Positions 33,346 to 44,448 of a stretch of DNA of 64,000 bases are shown one piece after another; positions within the stretch are counted from its first letter, which is position 1; each line of letters begins with the position of its first letter. Source of the stretch: Zasmidium citrigriseum (lineage: Eukaryota > Ascomycota > Dothideomycetes > Mycosphaerellales > Mycosphaerellaceae); the NCBI GenBank assembly GCA_002786025.1, contig NHNW01000002.1, forward strand, positions 310,001 to 374,000. Reading direction: 5' to 3'. A program made the translations under genes and the position numbers. The notes beneath the pieces are model-generated. The model saw only the letters and a program-made list of their open reading frames with translations. It was not told the origin of the DNA and did not search any database.

Positions 33346-33747
33346 ACGACCTCTTATCCAGGGGTTCATTCCTAATGTAAAGCGAATCCCGACAATCTCG
33401 CCATTTCTGATACTTATAGAAGCGCTCGAATCTCGACATCAATAATGCAGCTAGAGGAGCATACATCTTTCATCAGTGGTTCCGAGAAGCGTTGGTTGTG
33501 GCGAGATAGATCATAGACATGGGAAGAGCTGGATGTTCCGGACGACTTTCCTTGGCCACACAACCTCTCACTCAGGGGGTCTTTTCCAATACGAAGCGAA
33601 CCCCAACAATCTTGTTCTTCCAGATTCTTGTAGAACGCTTCGAATCTCGACATGAACGATGCAGCCAGACGAGCATATACCGCCCACCAGTGGCTCCGAG
33701 GAGCGATAGTAGTGGCGAGATAGATCATAGACACGGGAAGAGCTGGC
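33346..33747. repeat. Diverged 188-bp direct duplication, period 214 bp
   Basis: Two copies at 33346-33533 and 33560-33747. They share exact blocks such as GAATCTCGACAT, GGCGAGATAGATCATAGACA and GGGAAGAGCTGG. Many of the differences are C/T or G/A transitions, with some transversions. Confidence 0.85.
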
Positions 33748-33954
33748 ATCACGATATGATTTCACTGGTCACAATGAGGAGAATGAAGCTGAGATCGAAG
33801 AAAGAGAAACGGACATATACAGACGGTACGAGCACTCAAATGTATCAATGCGGACTTTTGCTGTTCCTGTCTTTGCCACATTCCACTTCCCCCGGTCCTT
33901 TCACTCTTTAAAAGTCCATTCATGTTAAGCTGTCGTTGAGGAGTCGAAAATGAG

Positions 33955-34140
33955 CCTGCGCTGGAGGTTGGAAGTGAGGCGGCCCCTAAGGTCAACAGTG
34001 AAGAGCCATAGATGGCGGAAGTAACCCGCCCTAACACTAGAAGTGAAGCTACTCCTGAAACTGGAAATAAAGCCACGAATGAAGCCGTGAGCGAGCCAAG
34101 TAAGCCTTGAAGTGAGCCTTGAAGTGAGGCTGGAAGTGTG
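33955..34140. repeat. Short purine-rich repeat (GAAGTGA words)
   Basis: Imperfect copies of a 12-nt word CCTTGAAGTGAG / GCTGGAAGTGAG, clearest as three adjacent units at about 34103-34140 and scattered before that. Its wording resembles the 34-bp minisatellite beyond the other end of the ankyrin gene. Confidence 0.65.
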
Positions 34141-34168
34141 AGGATCGTTGCAAACTAGGTCCCCTTCC

Positions 34169-37100
34169 TCAACTTTGTTTCTCGCTTGGAGTTAAAAAAA
34201 CCGACCCGGTGGCAACTTCAAGGTCATCTATGCGGATGCTGAATTTGTCCCCTTTCTGCAGTTTCTGGGGACGTTCCAGCTGGAATTCTGCGCCTGACAC
34301 CAGACCAGCTTTGACGATTCCCAGGTCAATCCATATCGTCACACCAAGAGGTTGCGTAGCGTTCTCTGCATCATTGGCCAGCGACGTGAACACAATCTGC
34401 GCCTCCGCTCCGTCGTAAAGGCTTCTAACGCCATTCGTACTGTCATGTACCTCAAACCACCCTCTAAACGTATCGGGCGATTCCATAGAGCCGCCGTGGT
34501 AGTTTTCCGTGTACTCAATGGGAGGATTTTCGAAGTAACGCCCACCACCGCCGTGCTTGATTTGATATCGACATTCTTCGCGATCCTCGTCCGGGATGCG
34601 AGGTATCAAATCTTCCAACCACTTCCGTATGTCAGACGCCTTGCATGATACACCACCGGAAGGCCTCGTCTCAGCCAGCCTAATCGCCCACTGGGGCCAC
34701 CAACCCTTCGTGAGCAATGCAACGAAAAGGTCGACACGGCAGCGAGCTAGCGCATGGAGGATCAATGGCCTGTTTCCAAATTGCTGCGATGCATAAATTG
34801 CTCGCTGTGCCTCAAGCTTCTGGACACTTTCTGCAGGCAATTGCAAGATGAAGTTCAATAGCTTCTGGTCCATTGACTTCGACAGTTCGAAAAATGGCTG
34901 TGTCACCTCAAGATTGTAGTTTTTGACTGCCAGTGAGATCGGTGATTCTGGAGATTGGTCTAGAGGATGTCCTTTGTCCAGTACAAACGGATCTGCACCC
35001 CGATCGAGCAATATTCTGGCATTCGCTGCCGAACCGCTCCTCGCCGCAACATGGAGAGGGGTACGGCCTTCATTGTCAAGCACTTCATGCAGCAATAGCC
35101 CGGAGTCGACGTACGCATTGGCCAGAAGTTCCAGCGAGGTCGAATCTTTCTCGCGGCATATCCAGTGAAGTAGTGTTGAGCCAACGTCGTCCACGGACAG
35201 CTTCCCAAAGCCCAATCGCAGTAGCACTCCGAGAGCTTTTGGGTTGTGTTGAGCTACCGCCGTTTTCATAGCATCCATGAGACATGTTTGAAAACGGACA
35301 TTCAGAAGGCTGGCCGTTTGTATGTCTTCCGGCTTATCAATTCGACCTGGGTTCCGTGGATCGGACCGGATGGGTATCTTATTCCAGACGCAGAGCATGT
35401 ACTTTGCGGCTTCGTACCGGCCGTGAAATACAGCGAGCTCAAGTGCGTGACTCTCATCCGTACTACTCCACGGCTCGCTTGGATCTCTGGCCTTTCGTTT
35501 CAGACGCCAGGGTCGCATTCGCATGGTCCACCTCGTCACGAATGCTCGATGAATACGGTTGTGGCTCGCATCCGATACAATAGCGTCATCGATTACAGGT
35601 TTCGGGAGCAAGGTTTTCAAGACATTCAAAGACCCCTCTTGGGCGGCCAGTGAAAGGGCAGGAAGTGTGCCTTCCACGTCAAGTTTGGCATTGTGTTTGT
35701 GTGACTTCAGCTCAATCACGAGTTCGGGGTTGTCGCGATGAACGGCGTGGAGAAGTGCCGTCATTTCGTTTCGCACCGCGTCCACGTCCGCGCCATGCCT
35801 AAGTGCTCGACGTATGGCCTTGACATCGTCTTTCTCAGCCCCGTCCAGCAGGTCATTGTTCAATTGGTCTTTGCTCCGGGGAGGCTCTGTTTCGTATCTT
35901 GGAAAATCCACGGGCCGTAGTTCGCGGACATCAGGATCGCCAAGTTCGATCCAGACCTGGTATAAAACGTACAGCCAGTGTATGGCACCAGCTATAGCGA
36001 GCACCAAAGCAGCGCTCTGGCCCCAGTCAGTAATCGTGCTGTCAGTGGGCACGCGGGAAGAGAGGGTCTCAATCCCGGCGGTAGCAACCGCAATGCTTGG
36101 TAGCAACTCAGCCCATTTAGAGAAGACGGTGGCCCGTAGCCGTCCATACGGAAAATGCGTCTCTTCAAAATTTACTTTGAGCTTGTCAGTCTCCTGGTCG
36201 CCGCTTGCTAGTGTGCTCCAGTCTTTCTCGATAACGTGAAAGTGCTCTGCGTAGCGCCAGTCCAGCCACAAGCCGTGGAACATGATCAACCATCGGACAG
36301 AAAGATACATCCATGTCGATATGGACGGCCCACTGCAACTGTCGACTCGGCCCCACCAGTTGATGTGGGCACAATGATCACTGGAGAAGGAGTAATTGTC
36401 CTGAATGCTGGCGAGCATCGCGCACACGATTGCCGCTGAGATGAGCTGATTCAGCGCTGCCGCAAGAATGAACCACCGGGCTGCCAATGCTTCTTTCCCC
36501 GAAGTTGTCATTTGAAGGCCTGCAGCGGTCAGGTCGATGCACATACAAGCCATCATTACTTCGGGGAAGGTGAGGTCCTTGAACCGCGGTACAGCCGCTT
36601 TGACGGCGTTGAAGTTGAGATAGAACAAAGCTGGAGGATGTTAGTTCTCTATGCAGGCATTGACGAAAGGTCTCCGGAGCCCGATTTCTACTTACTCAGA
36701 AGCTGGGCGCTGCCTATCTCCTTTGCGCCACTATCCTCGTTGTGTAGAAGTCCCACGAGCAGCGTGAGGAATGCTAGGCCGACTGGGATATATATGCCTA
36801 TCCGAATCCCGATACCTGAATCCGACGTTAGTACCTGCGGTTGACATCACCTTCAAGTGATATTGCCCTCGGTATTCCGGTCAAACTGGAAGATGCCTCT
36901 AGCGACCCCCAACTTTCTTGACCAGAGCTAAGGGCGTAGCAAGCGCTCTAACAGCTTAGAATCGCCTCCTCTCGGAGAGAAAGCTCATCTGCCAGTCTGA
37001 GCGGCAGGAGGAGGGTAGTTCAACATACCGCCAATGTCAGGATCCATCTCCAATGTGGTATTGTCCCACACCGGGGCGGCTGCGGCTAGCGACTTGTTGA

Positions 37101-37497
37101 TGGCCGATGGCTGGTAGAATAGTAGCGAGGGAATGAGGGAGAAGATCCACACCACACCTGGAAACCAGGTAACTGCACGGTTAATCCAATCCCTTAGGGT
37201 ATGGATTTTCACGCCGTGTTGCTCCCCGTGGCTATCTGATTTCAGGACTTCGTGGGGATCGTCGCTCACATGGGGAGTCTTTTCAGCCTTGCCAGTCTTG
37301 CCAGTCGTGCCAGTCTTGGTGTGGTCTCTTCCCAGCCGCTTTTCCAAAGCTCCTCTTAAACGCCTCAGAGTCTTCCCGGGGAATTGTCGCACATCTCTCC
37401 ACGGCGTGCGGGTGTAAATTTCCCACCCATAGCATGTCGCTCCAACCGAGACGAAGAAAGCACAGTACACAATAAGCGCACACTCGTAGCCGTCCAT
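34169..37497 (-). CDS. Multi-pass membrane protein with ankyrin repeats
   Basis: Exons 37029-37497, 36696-36815 and 34169-36630 give 1,016 residues. The start MDGYECALIVYCAFF and the splice-restored DPDIGG-IGIRIGIYIPVG match the N-terminus of a group of uncharacterised fungal membrane proteins. About seven or eight hydrophobic segments lie in the first 450 residues, including an extracellular-looking part with NNTTLE-type glycosylation sites. After residue 480 comes an ankyrin region: DDVKAIRRALRHGADVDAV, TPLHVAARSGSAANARILLDRGADP and others, partly degenerate. The C-terminal 180 residues form a beta-rich unknown domain. It could couple a membrane sensor to ankyrin-mediated binding. Intron 1 is unusually long (213 nt) and holds one copy of the short element described separately. 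The exact repeat number is not certain. Confidence 0.85.
36864..36914 (-). repeat. Short dispersed element, copy C (in intron 1 of the ankyrin gene)
   Basis: About 50 bp in the sense direction of the ankyrin gene, able to encode GVARGIFQFDRNTEGN. About 75-80% identical to the copies at 37659-37710 and 53675-53724. Confidence 0.8.
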
Positions 37498-37658
37498 CTC
37501 ACAGGTGAAAGAAGCGCAGGGGGATGGACAAGGCTGTAGGTTCTGGACTCCGGTGCATGCGCTCGTCTTCCCGCTCAAGGTAGAAATTCGCCTCTCTCCG
37601 GATGATCGCAAGTCCAAGCTCTCGAAGGGGTCGCCAGGCGATTAGTCGTTGTCGATGA

Positions 37659-37710
37659 ATTTGGGGATAGTTGGAGATATCTTCAACTTTGACCGGAACA
37701 CCAAGGGTAG
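37659..37710 (+). repeat. Short dispersed element, copy B
   Basis: Lies 160 bp upstream of the ankyrin gene, in opposite orientation to it. It could encode LGIVGDIFNFDRNTKG, beginning at an ATG at 37655. Confidence 0.8.
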
Positions 37711-38113
37711 ATATGCCATTGCACACCTCAATGCTGCCACGCGCCGATGGCGCTGGCTGCATACAAGGCGACGAGTGGCGGAGTGCATTTTGGCCTCACG
37801 TCCGCTTCTTACAGGGGGCTCAATGTTCCATTGGCTGCTGCTTGAGTCAATGTTTTATTGGCTGCTGATCAGAGAGGCCGCAGTTCAGCTCGCGGCACAG
37901 CGCTGTTGGGAAGGCGCCTGCAAAGTCGGCGACTGGTCAACAGGAGAATGAAAGAGCGCTTGGATGCAACTGGGAGGAGAGTGCATGCTGCAAAAATTCA
38001 AGAATAGCAAAGATGTGCGGTAGTCCACCTGCAGTTGATGCAATGTCAAGAAGGAGCGAGGTTGCCTTCGGCGTCAAAGTCACGTGTATTGGGCCAATGA
38101 GCTGCTGGCTTGG

Positions 38114-38385
38114 CATACCCAGGAGTGAGAGCAGAAGTGAGGGATCGGTTACCCGAAAGTAAGGCTGGAAGTAAAGGATCGTGTACGTTAAAGTAAGGAT
38201 AGAAGTGAAGGATCTTGTACGTAAAAGTAAGGCTAGAAGTGAAGGATCGCGTACCTATAGGCAGGAGCAGAAGTAAAGGATCGCATACCTTTAAGTAACA
38301 GCAGAAGTAAAGGATCGCATACCTAAAACTAAAAGCAGAAGTGAAGAACCGCATACCTCCAAGTAAAAGCAAAAGTGAAGGAAAC
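38114..38385. repeat. Minisatellite, eight units of 34 bp
   Basis: Eight head-to-tail units, each 34 bp, with the core AGAAGTGAAGGATCG and a spacer CATACCT/CGTACG. Units differ at several positions. Because 34 is not a multiple of three, frames across it shift at each unit, so it is not a coding repeat. Confidence 0.92.
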
Positions 38386-38403
38386 CTACAACATTCCTAT
38401 CAC

Positions 38404-39276
38404 CTACCCAAACCTCCCAACCTCCGCCCCCACAACCCCTCCCAACCCCACAAAAACCTCCCACCCCTCCACAACCTCCCAAGTCCTCCAAACCCTCACC
38501 ACATGCCCCCTCCACCGTCCCAACCCCAAACCCCCAAGATCCTCCCTCAAAACCCTCCAAGTCTCCCGACTTATAGGCTTCTGCTCAACCCTCGCCTTCA
38601 AAAGCCTCCTCCCAAACCCATGTCCACTCTTCGGATTATGCGTCTTGACGAATTCAATCAAAACTTTGAAAGTTTTCATTTTGGACATGTTGAGGTTTTG
38701 CATGAGGAGGGAGAGGCGGGAGGGGAGGTGGCGGAGTTCCCATTCTGTCTCAACCTCAAATCTCACCTCACAACTCCTCACTCTGGCCATAAACCCATCA
38801 GGAGGCTCGTCGCCGCTGTTACAGTCCTTCAAGATAGCGATCGCCTCCGCCCTCCCGAACGTCCGCTCCCGTCCTGCTACCCGCGGGAATATAATTTGGT
38901 CTTGGACGAGTCTTGCCCAGCGTGAATGTTCTTGAAACGTGAATTTGACGTACTCAAACCACACGTCCAGCGCTTCGTGGCGAAGCGTCTTGCAAGTGAG
39001 GAAAACCCCCTCGTAGCGATACTTCTTTCTCAAGGGTGGCGGTTTGATGACATAACCCCGAGCGGTGCGGTGTTTGGTAATGCGTTCGCGATCGATGTAG
39101 AAATTGAAAATCTCTAGGTAATGATCTTGGGATAAGGGGCTTTCGTCGTCTTCATTGGCGGAGTCGCTTGGGATGTATGTTGAGAAGAGATGCTCGACGA
39201 TTCGGATGCGGAGTTCCGGTGGGAGATCTAGGAGTCCTGTCGACGGGAGAGCTTTCGTTTGCGATCGCGTTCTCAT
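38404..39276 (-). CDS. F-box-like / 2EXR-type protein
   Basis: One exon, 290 residues from the ATG at 39276 (MRTRSQTKALP); the frame stays open upstream to 39429 but the chosen start sits right before the basic leader and motif. LLDLPPELRIRIVEHLF is the F-box-like motif near residue 16, followed by FLTCKTLRHEALDVWFEYV. The middle is charged and helical. The last 60 residues are Gly/Val/Trp-rich and come from a pyrimidine-rich tract next to the 34-bp minisatellite, so the true C-terminus may have been changed by repeat expansion. Function unknown. Confidence 0.75.
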   Translation of the reverse strand: MRTRSQTKALPSTGLLDLPPELRIRIVEHLFSTYIPSDSANEDDESPLSQDHYLEIFNFYIDRERITKHRTARGYVIKPPPLRKKYRYEGVFLTCKTLRHEALDVWFEYVKFTFQEHSRWARLVQDQIIFPRVAGRERTFGRAEAIAILKDCNSGDEPPDGFMARVRSCEVRFEVETEWELRHLPSRLSLLMQNLNMSKMKTFKVLIEFVKTHNPKSGHGFGRRLLKARVEQKPISRETWRVLREDLGGLGLGRWRGHVVRVWRTWEVVEGWEVFVGLGGVVGAEVGRFG

Positions 39277-39616
39277 TTCTGCTGATATGGTTAGCAAAGA
39301 GAAGAAAGGATAGAAGTTGAGGGCGAAGGATGAAAGGTGATGTTGCCTAGCCGAAGCACGGACCATCCAAGGGATTGGCATGTGGAGAACAGACTTCACT
39401 TGCATCATGTGAAGGAAACTCATTAGCACAGCTCGTATACATAGACCGCTCCCAACTTATCAGAGTCGGTGCAGCATTATTGATCATACCCTCCAACGGG
39501 CCCTACGGCAGACCGACCGCAGAAAACATGTTGTGTCCCGCCATCTGTACATTTCCTTTCCAGTTTCCGACATGGTAATACACCTTCACAAACACTCAAC
39601 TTCATTCACAGTGTCT
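39277..39616. other. Intergenic
   Basis: 340 bp; nothing recognised. Confidence 0.5.
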
Positions 39617-41791
39617 TCAGCTCTTCCGCTTGCCGCGCTGTGAAGACTTTCCAGCAGTAGCAGCAGTGTTGCTTTCCTTCGACGAGATCTGCATGAGAAC
39701 TTCGCTCACGTCCCTCGCCACTTCGCCGGCTTTCCGTGCCGCCTCGGCAGCGTGTATCGAAGCCTCCGCGGCATTCTTCAACAACTGCGAAATCAGCTGC
39801 GTTGTTTCAGGATTGTTTCCCGATATCTCTCCGGACTGCAATGCCTTTGCGGCATCCAAAAGCTCCTTCGATGAGGGTAAAGTTTGCTCTGATGCGTTCT
39901 TGGCGATCGACTTTTGCTGTTCCTCCATCTTGCTGAGCTTCGTTTCCATATGCTTGAAGTACGGAATGATAGCTTCAGACACCGTGGCCGTAATAAGCTT
40001 GTATGCATTGGCGCCCTCGTCCGGCGTGAATCCTTCCGGTGGTGGTCCCGGTATGTTCGGAGGTGCCTCTTTGCGCGACTCGTCTTGGCTGTTCTGTGCC
40101 CCAGCCGTCGCTTGGTCTGCATCGCTACTTGCCGCCGGTTGTGCTGGTGCGGCTAATCGCGCTGGCTCCATCGTCGGTGAAGGCATAGACGCCCAAGACT
40201 CTGCCGGCTCAGAGCGAGTATCCCCGATTAGACTCGGTGATACAGGACCGTACTTGTCCTCGATGGCCTGCCTAGCTGCCTCGGCGGACTTTCTACGAAC
40301 CATCTCATCGACGTAAGCTTCTTTCGCCTGCTCAATATCCATCTCATCTGGAGGCTCAGACAACGGTGAACTATCCCGGGAGGCTGGGCTGTGAGTATCG
40401 GTTTTGCTCTTTTTAGCGGCGGGCTTTGACGACCGTCGCTTGCTGTCCATGGCTGGATGATAGCTGCCACTGTCATCACTTCCAGCGCGTCTTCTCCGCT
40501 TCGATGCTCTCCTAGCTTCCTCCAAATCGTCCTGCTCTGCTTCTTGAGATGATGTGACTGATTCGGCTCTCTGCTTCGAGGATCCGTTCTCCGAGGGCGT
40601 GGTGCCCTTTGTGCTGCTGTCCGCCTTCTCACCAGTCTGCTCGCTCCCGTAGCCGCTATCCTCGGTTGGGTGGTGGTTCCCAGCGCGATTCGGCGCACTG
40701 CAGAAAACTCCAGTGGTGCTGCTAAAGCCAACAGTCTTCTTTTCGTCGGCAGGCTCTTCCTTCTTAGAGACAGAGACTTTTGGTGTAGAGGTTTGCGACG
40801 CTGTCTTCGGGTCTGCCTTCGATCTAGCTGCGCGATCGCTTCGCAGCGTGCTGCCGGCAGGAGCAGACTTCGGGGTAGGCTGGGACTTGGTCTCCAAATC
40901 TTTGTGGATCTTCGTCCTCTGACTCCTTGCTGATGGCGGACCCGAATCCTTGCTTGCCTGGCCTGCCCGTGCTTGGGCCGCCCTCTCACTCCTCAACCTC
41001 TTCTTCGTCTTTCTCACATATTCTTGAAACTCCTTCGTCTCGGCCTCGGTGCATTTTTGGGTGAGAGTCTTCTCGAGTAGCACTCTCAAGTCCATGTTCT
41101 CCAGCGCATCCATGTACAGCAGATGGACGGAATCGGCCAAGTCGGGCTTGCCGACCTCCCTCGCGCGGGTCATGGCGGAGTTGACAACTCGCTCAAGCTT
41201 GACAACATCGTACTCGAAGTCGAATCGCTCGGTCCTGGATGATTGGAGCATCCTGGCGGCGTGAGAGGCGGCGAGACGTGCGTCACCCGGTTTCACCAAT
41301 CGCTTGCCCGTGTTATTCACCAATCTCTTAACGCTTGCGCGATATTCCTCTGTTATAGTATTAGCTCAAAGCGTAGGAGTTGGCAGGGAGATCGAGAGAT
41401 ACTGACCCGGAACCTCGCTGTACTTCTTGTAGTTCGGCCCACTCTGTGTCACCACCCAGTGCCAGTGATCCAGCGTGATGGCATCCAAAGCTTTGGAAAA
41501 GGTGCGCATCAACTTGTCGTACTCGCTGCCCTCCTCATGGCCCGACCTGCGCTTCTTGTTGCTGTCGACCTCCTCGCTCCAGATTTCCACCTCGTGATCG
41601 AGAAAGGTGGCAAGCTCCGCAGGCCGACTGAAGGGAGCGACGCCGCCGTATTCGAAGGTGCGGCCGGCCCAGTTGAAGAAGTTGACGTAGTCGGGCTCGC
41701 GATCGCGGAACTCGTCCTTGACGGCGAGGATGTAGGAGAGCAGCTTGCACTTGTATTCCGGCGAGTCGCGCGAGTAGACGGCGGGGGGCAT
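39617..41791 (-). CDS. Large disordered/coiled-coil protein, function unknown
   Basis: Exons 41407-41791 and 39617-41349 (57-nt intron) give 705 residues, starting MPPAVYSRDSPEYKCKLLS. The first 240 residues look folded and helical (KCKLLSYILAVKDEF, NFFNWAGRTFEYGG, DHWHWVVTQSGPNYKKY, VPEEYRASVKRLVN). The middle (about 245-520) is disordered and very rich in Ser, Lys, Glu and Arg, with several basic clusters such as SKRRRRAG that could direct it to the nucleus. The C-terminal 180 residues form amphipathic helices rich in Ala, including HAAEAARKAGEVARDVSEV. No catalytic motif is seen. The frame upstream of 41791 has no ATG and uses a GTG only. Confidence 0.8.
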
Positions 41792-42159
41792 CGCGGCAGG
41801 CGGCTGCGTCACGGGAGGCGGGAAGGATACACGCAGCGCCTCTACCGGCCTACGACAGCAATGCAGCGCATGCGCATCGAGTGGAAGAGTACATGTAGGT
41901 AAGTCTAACTTATAAGGAGGCTGCGATCTACTCGAGACCTCGACCACGAGCCTAGCCCGTCGAAGCCGAGAGCGAATAATCCATCATATCGGTACCAGAA
42001 ATACCCCTGGAACCTGCCTATTAACCGTTCAATTCACCTCCTTCGAACGTCACCCAGTTTCCTTCCATCACCATCAATCAAATATCAATGTCATTCCATA
42101 AACCCATTTCCGCGAAGAAAGTTGCCTCATGTCATCAGAGATAGCTACATGTCTTCCTC
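41792..42159. other. Intergenic
   Basis: 368 bp; presumably the promoter of the gene on its left. Nothing else recognised. Confidence 0.5.
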
Positions 42160-42567
42160 TCAACCTCTCACGCCGAGACCTTCAACCCGTCCCAAAACCC
42201 ATTTCCCCAAGATCTTCTCCCCCTTCCATGCATACAACCTAACCTCCGCCGATCTCCCCACACCCTGCCTGATCTTGGCTCGTGGAATCTCACTCGGAGA
42301 TATATTGACCTCATATACGTTCTCTCCCCGGCCGGATTGGATCACATTCTCGGCCTCGACAGGCACAAAGATTTCATCTTTCCCTTCGTAGCTGTACGAC
42401 AGCTGTAGCTGCGATGCCGGATAGAGCGGGTTTCTCGCATCCCGAGCGTGTGGCAGGGCGACGATGAAGCGGAGTGCTGAGGTAGGTGGTGGGATGGTGG
42501 TGGTGTTGTGGGTGGCTGGTAGGGTTGGGGGTGTGAAGGAGAGCACCGATAGGTCGAATGGCAGCAT
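42160..42567 (-). CDS. Small protein, function unknown
   Basis: One exon, 135 residues, ATG at 42567. The sequence looks like a beta-rich domain: ALRFIVALPHARDARNP, LQLSYSYEGKDEIFVPVE, NVYEVNISPSEIPRAKI, AEVRLYAWKGEKILGKWVLG. This alternation suggests a compact beta-sandwich. No signal peptide. It is likely a real conserved fungal protein, though I cannot name the family. Confidence 0.6.
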   Translation of the reverse strand: MLPFDLSVLSFTPPTLPATHNTTTIPPPTSALRFIVALPHARDARNPLYPASQLQLSYSYEGKDEIFVPVEAENVIQSGRGENVYEVNISPSEIPRAKIRQGVGRSAEVRLYAWKGEKILGKWVLGRVEGLGVRG

Positions 42568-43121
42568 GGTGAGTTGTTTTTGCTGGACGTTGTGTTTGGT
42601 GAGATGTGAACTGATACGACATGTCCATCACAGCTTTTATATACGCGTGTCGCTGCCTTGCTGTGCCGCAGGTGAGGCTTTTCTACTAGGCCCAATGAAC
42701 AACCAGCGCAGCTCGCAGCTGGTGAGAACATGAAACTCCTGTCGTACGAGCTTCACCTATACAGGCACCAAAGGAAATCAAACAATTTTATTGCTCCCAT
42801 GAAGATTGAACTATCTCACACCACTGCCTGGTCCTAGAATTGCATTCGAAAGCGTGTAGGGCTGGAGATAGCGCGCCTCGCCGCTGCAGATACTTCTCAG
42901 AGCCACGGCAAGCACGTTGTGCTCGTCTACGCACGCCACAGATTTCGATCCTCGAAGCTGTATGCGGATATACGACCTACCGAGCATCGCCTGCAAGCCA
43001 TCGAGTCTCGCTTCGAGGCTAGGCGCAGGCGAAAACCTACTGCTGTCGGTGGGCTCAACCTTGAACTGCCAAACATCACTTCTTCTGGGAGATTCTATCT
43101 GAAGCAGACCGACCACTGAAT
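42568..43121. promoter_or_regulatory. Divergent intergenic region
   Basis: 554 bp between divergent genes; both promoters should lie here. No element called. Confidence 0.45.
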
Positions 43122-44416
43122 ATGGATGGGCAAGCACTACTCTCGTTGGCCGAGATCATTCAGAAGGAGACCAAGGCCATTGCAGACCATCTCAAGACAC
43201 AAGATGGCCAGGAGCCTGACCAGGTGCCAAAGAGCATGGCAGAATCCCGCTCGAGGCTCCACGAAGCCGCAAAAGAGCTCTACGAGATCACATCTGAACC
43301 GTACGATCATCTCATGAATCTGGCCTGGGACGTAATTTACCCTTTCCACCCTCACTAAGAAAACAAATACTCACACACCCAGTACCACAATGTCTCCTCG
43401 CTCCGTTGGATCCTACACTTTAGAATTCCCCAAGCAGTTCCTCTGGACAGCAGCATAACCTACACTTCCCTCGCCAAAACCTGCGCTGTCAACGAAACCG
43501 ATCTGCGTCGTATCCTGCGCTTCTGCATGCTCAACCGGCTCTTCGTCGAACATCCCAAAGATGACAGCGTCTCCCACAGCCCGATCTCGGCGACTCTCCT
43601 CCAGAACAAGATCTTCACCAGCGGCCTCGAGTATATCACCGAGGAGGTCTTCCCAATCTCTGTAAGCTCGTAGAAGCCCACGAGAACTTCTCTCAAACGG
43701 GACAGACAGCCTATGGCGTGGCGTGGAATACCCATCTCACGCCCTACGAATTCATGTCCCTCCCAGGCAACGAGGCTCGATTCCGCAGATTTAAAGGTTG
43801 CATGTCCTTCCTCCACGACGATCCCGCCCAGGACCTGCAGCGCGCAGTAACAGGCTATGCATGGGAAACCGCCACAACGGTAATCGACATAGGCGGGAGC
43901 GTAGGCGAAGTCGCCATCGCCCTAGCACGAGCATATCCTCACCTCAACATCATCGTCCAAGACCTCACCGACGCAGTGACCGGCGGACGTGCTAGTCTTC
44001 CTCCTGAGCTAAAGGACAGGGTCTCCTTCCTCGAGCACGATTTCTTCACTCCTCAGCCCCCTTCTCTCGCAACAGGTAAAGAAGTCTACTTCATGCGCTT
44101 CATCCTCCACAACTGGCCCGATGACCACGCCGTCAAAATCCTGCGAAGCCTTTTGCCGGGCCTGAAAGCCGGTGCGAAGCTCTTGATTATGGATATCCTT
44201 ATGGCGACGCCGGGAACTGTGCCGAAGGCGTTGGAGAGGTATATGCGGCAGTTGGATTTGGAGATGATGCAGCAGTTTGGTGGCATTGAGAGGTCGAGAG
44301 AGCAGTGGGAGGCGTTGTTGAGAAGTGTTGATGAGGCTTTAGTGTTGAGGAATGTGGTCAGGCCAGAGGGGAGTTTGCATAGTTTGTTGGAGGTTGGGTA
44401 TGAGCAGCTTGAGTGA
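43122..44416 (+). pseudogene. SAM-dependent O-methyltransferase with one-base frameshift
   Basis: Exon 1 is 43122-43331, exon 2 starts at 43383 (51-nt intron). The frame reads an N-terminal dimerisation/winged-helix part: SSLRWILHFRIPQAVPLD, ETDLRRILRFCMLNRLFVE. It then runs into TAG at 43671. The continuation KLVEAHENFSQTGQTAY begins at 43664 in another frame with no gap, so one base is missing at about 43661-43664. The rest is intact to 44416: SAM-binding VIDIGGSVGEVAIALA, catalytic-base His in RFILHNWPDD, and a normal C-terminus. The family (fungal secondary-metabolite O-methyltransferases, StcP/OmtA-like) methylates phenolic hydroxyls. Either the gene is a recent pseudogene or the assembly has an error. 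No PKS gene lies nearby. Confidence 0.85.
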
Positions 44417-44448
44417 GATAGTCCTGTTTTCCATTCGGGTTTCTTGCT

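Larger units (their letters stand above)
32833..34168. other. Gene-free, repeat-bearing stretch
   Basis: About 1.3 kb with no convincing gene. It contains a diverged tandem duplication (33346-33747) and a purine-rich short repeat (about 33955-34140), listed separately. Confidence 0.55.
37498..38403. other. Intergenic with two repeat types
   Basis: About 900 bp upstream of the ankyrin gene, without a convincing gene. A plus-strand frame (37649-37951) starts inside the short element but has no domain. The 34-bp minisatellite fills the right part. Confidence 0.55.

Noticed and set aside
33414..33752. 112-codon minus-strand frame across the tandem duplication
   Set aside because: The frame exists only because the two copies happen to stay open; no conservation of the peptide between copies.
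38341..38935. Two plus-strand frames of about 190 codons
   Set aside because: Pro/His/Ser-rich, starting inside the 34-bp minisatellite and opposite the F-box-like gene; low-complexity shadows.
39630..40316. 228-codon plus-strand frame
   Set aside because: Antisense to the long hypothetical gene with strong minus-strand splice support.
41243..41902. 219-codon plus-strand frame
   Set aside because: Antisense across the intron and first exon of the same gene; no start or domain support.
43652..43675. A GTAAGC...TAG intron to rescue the O-methyltransferase
   Set aside because: It would be 12 nt, far below the workable length, and the missing residues are already accounted for on both sides.
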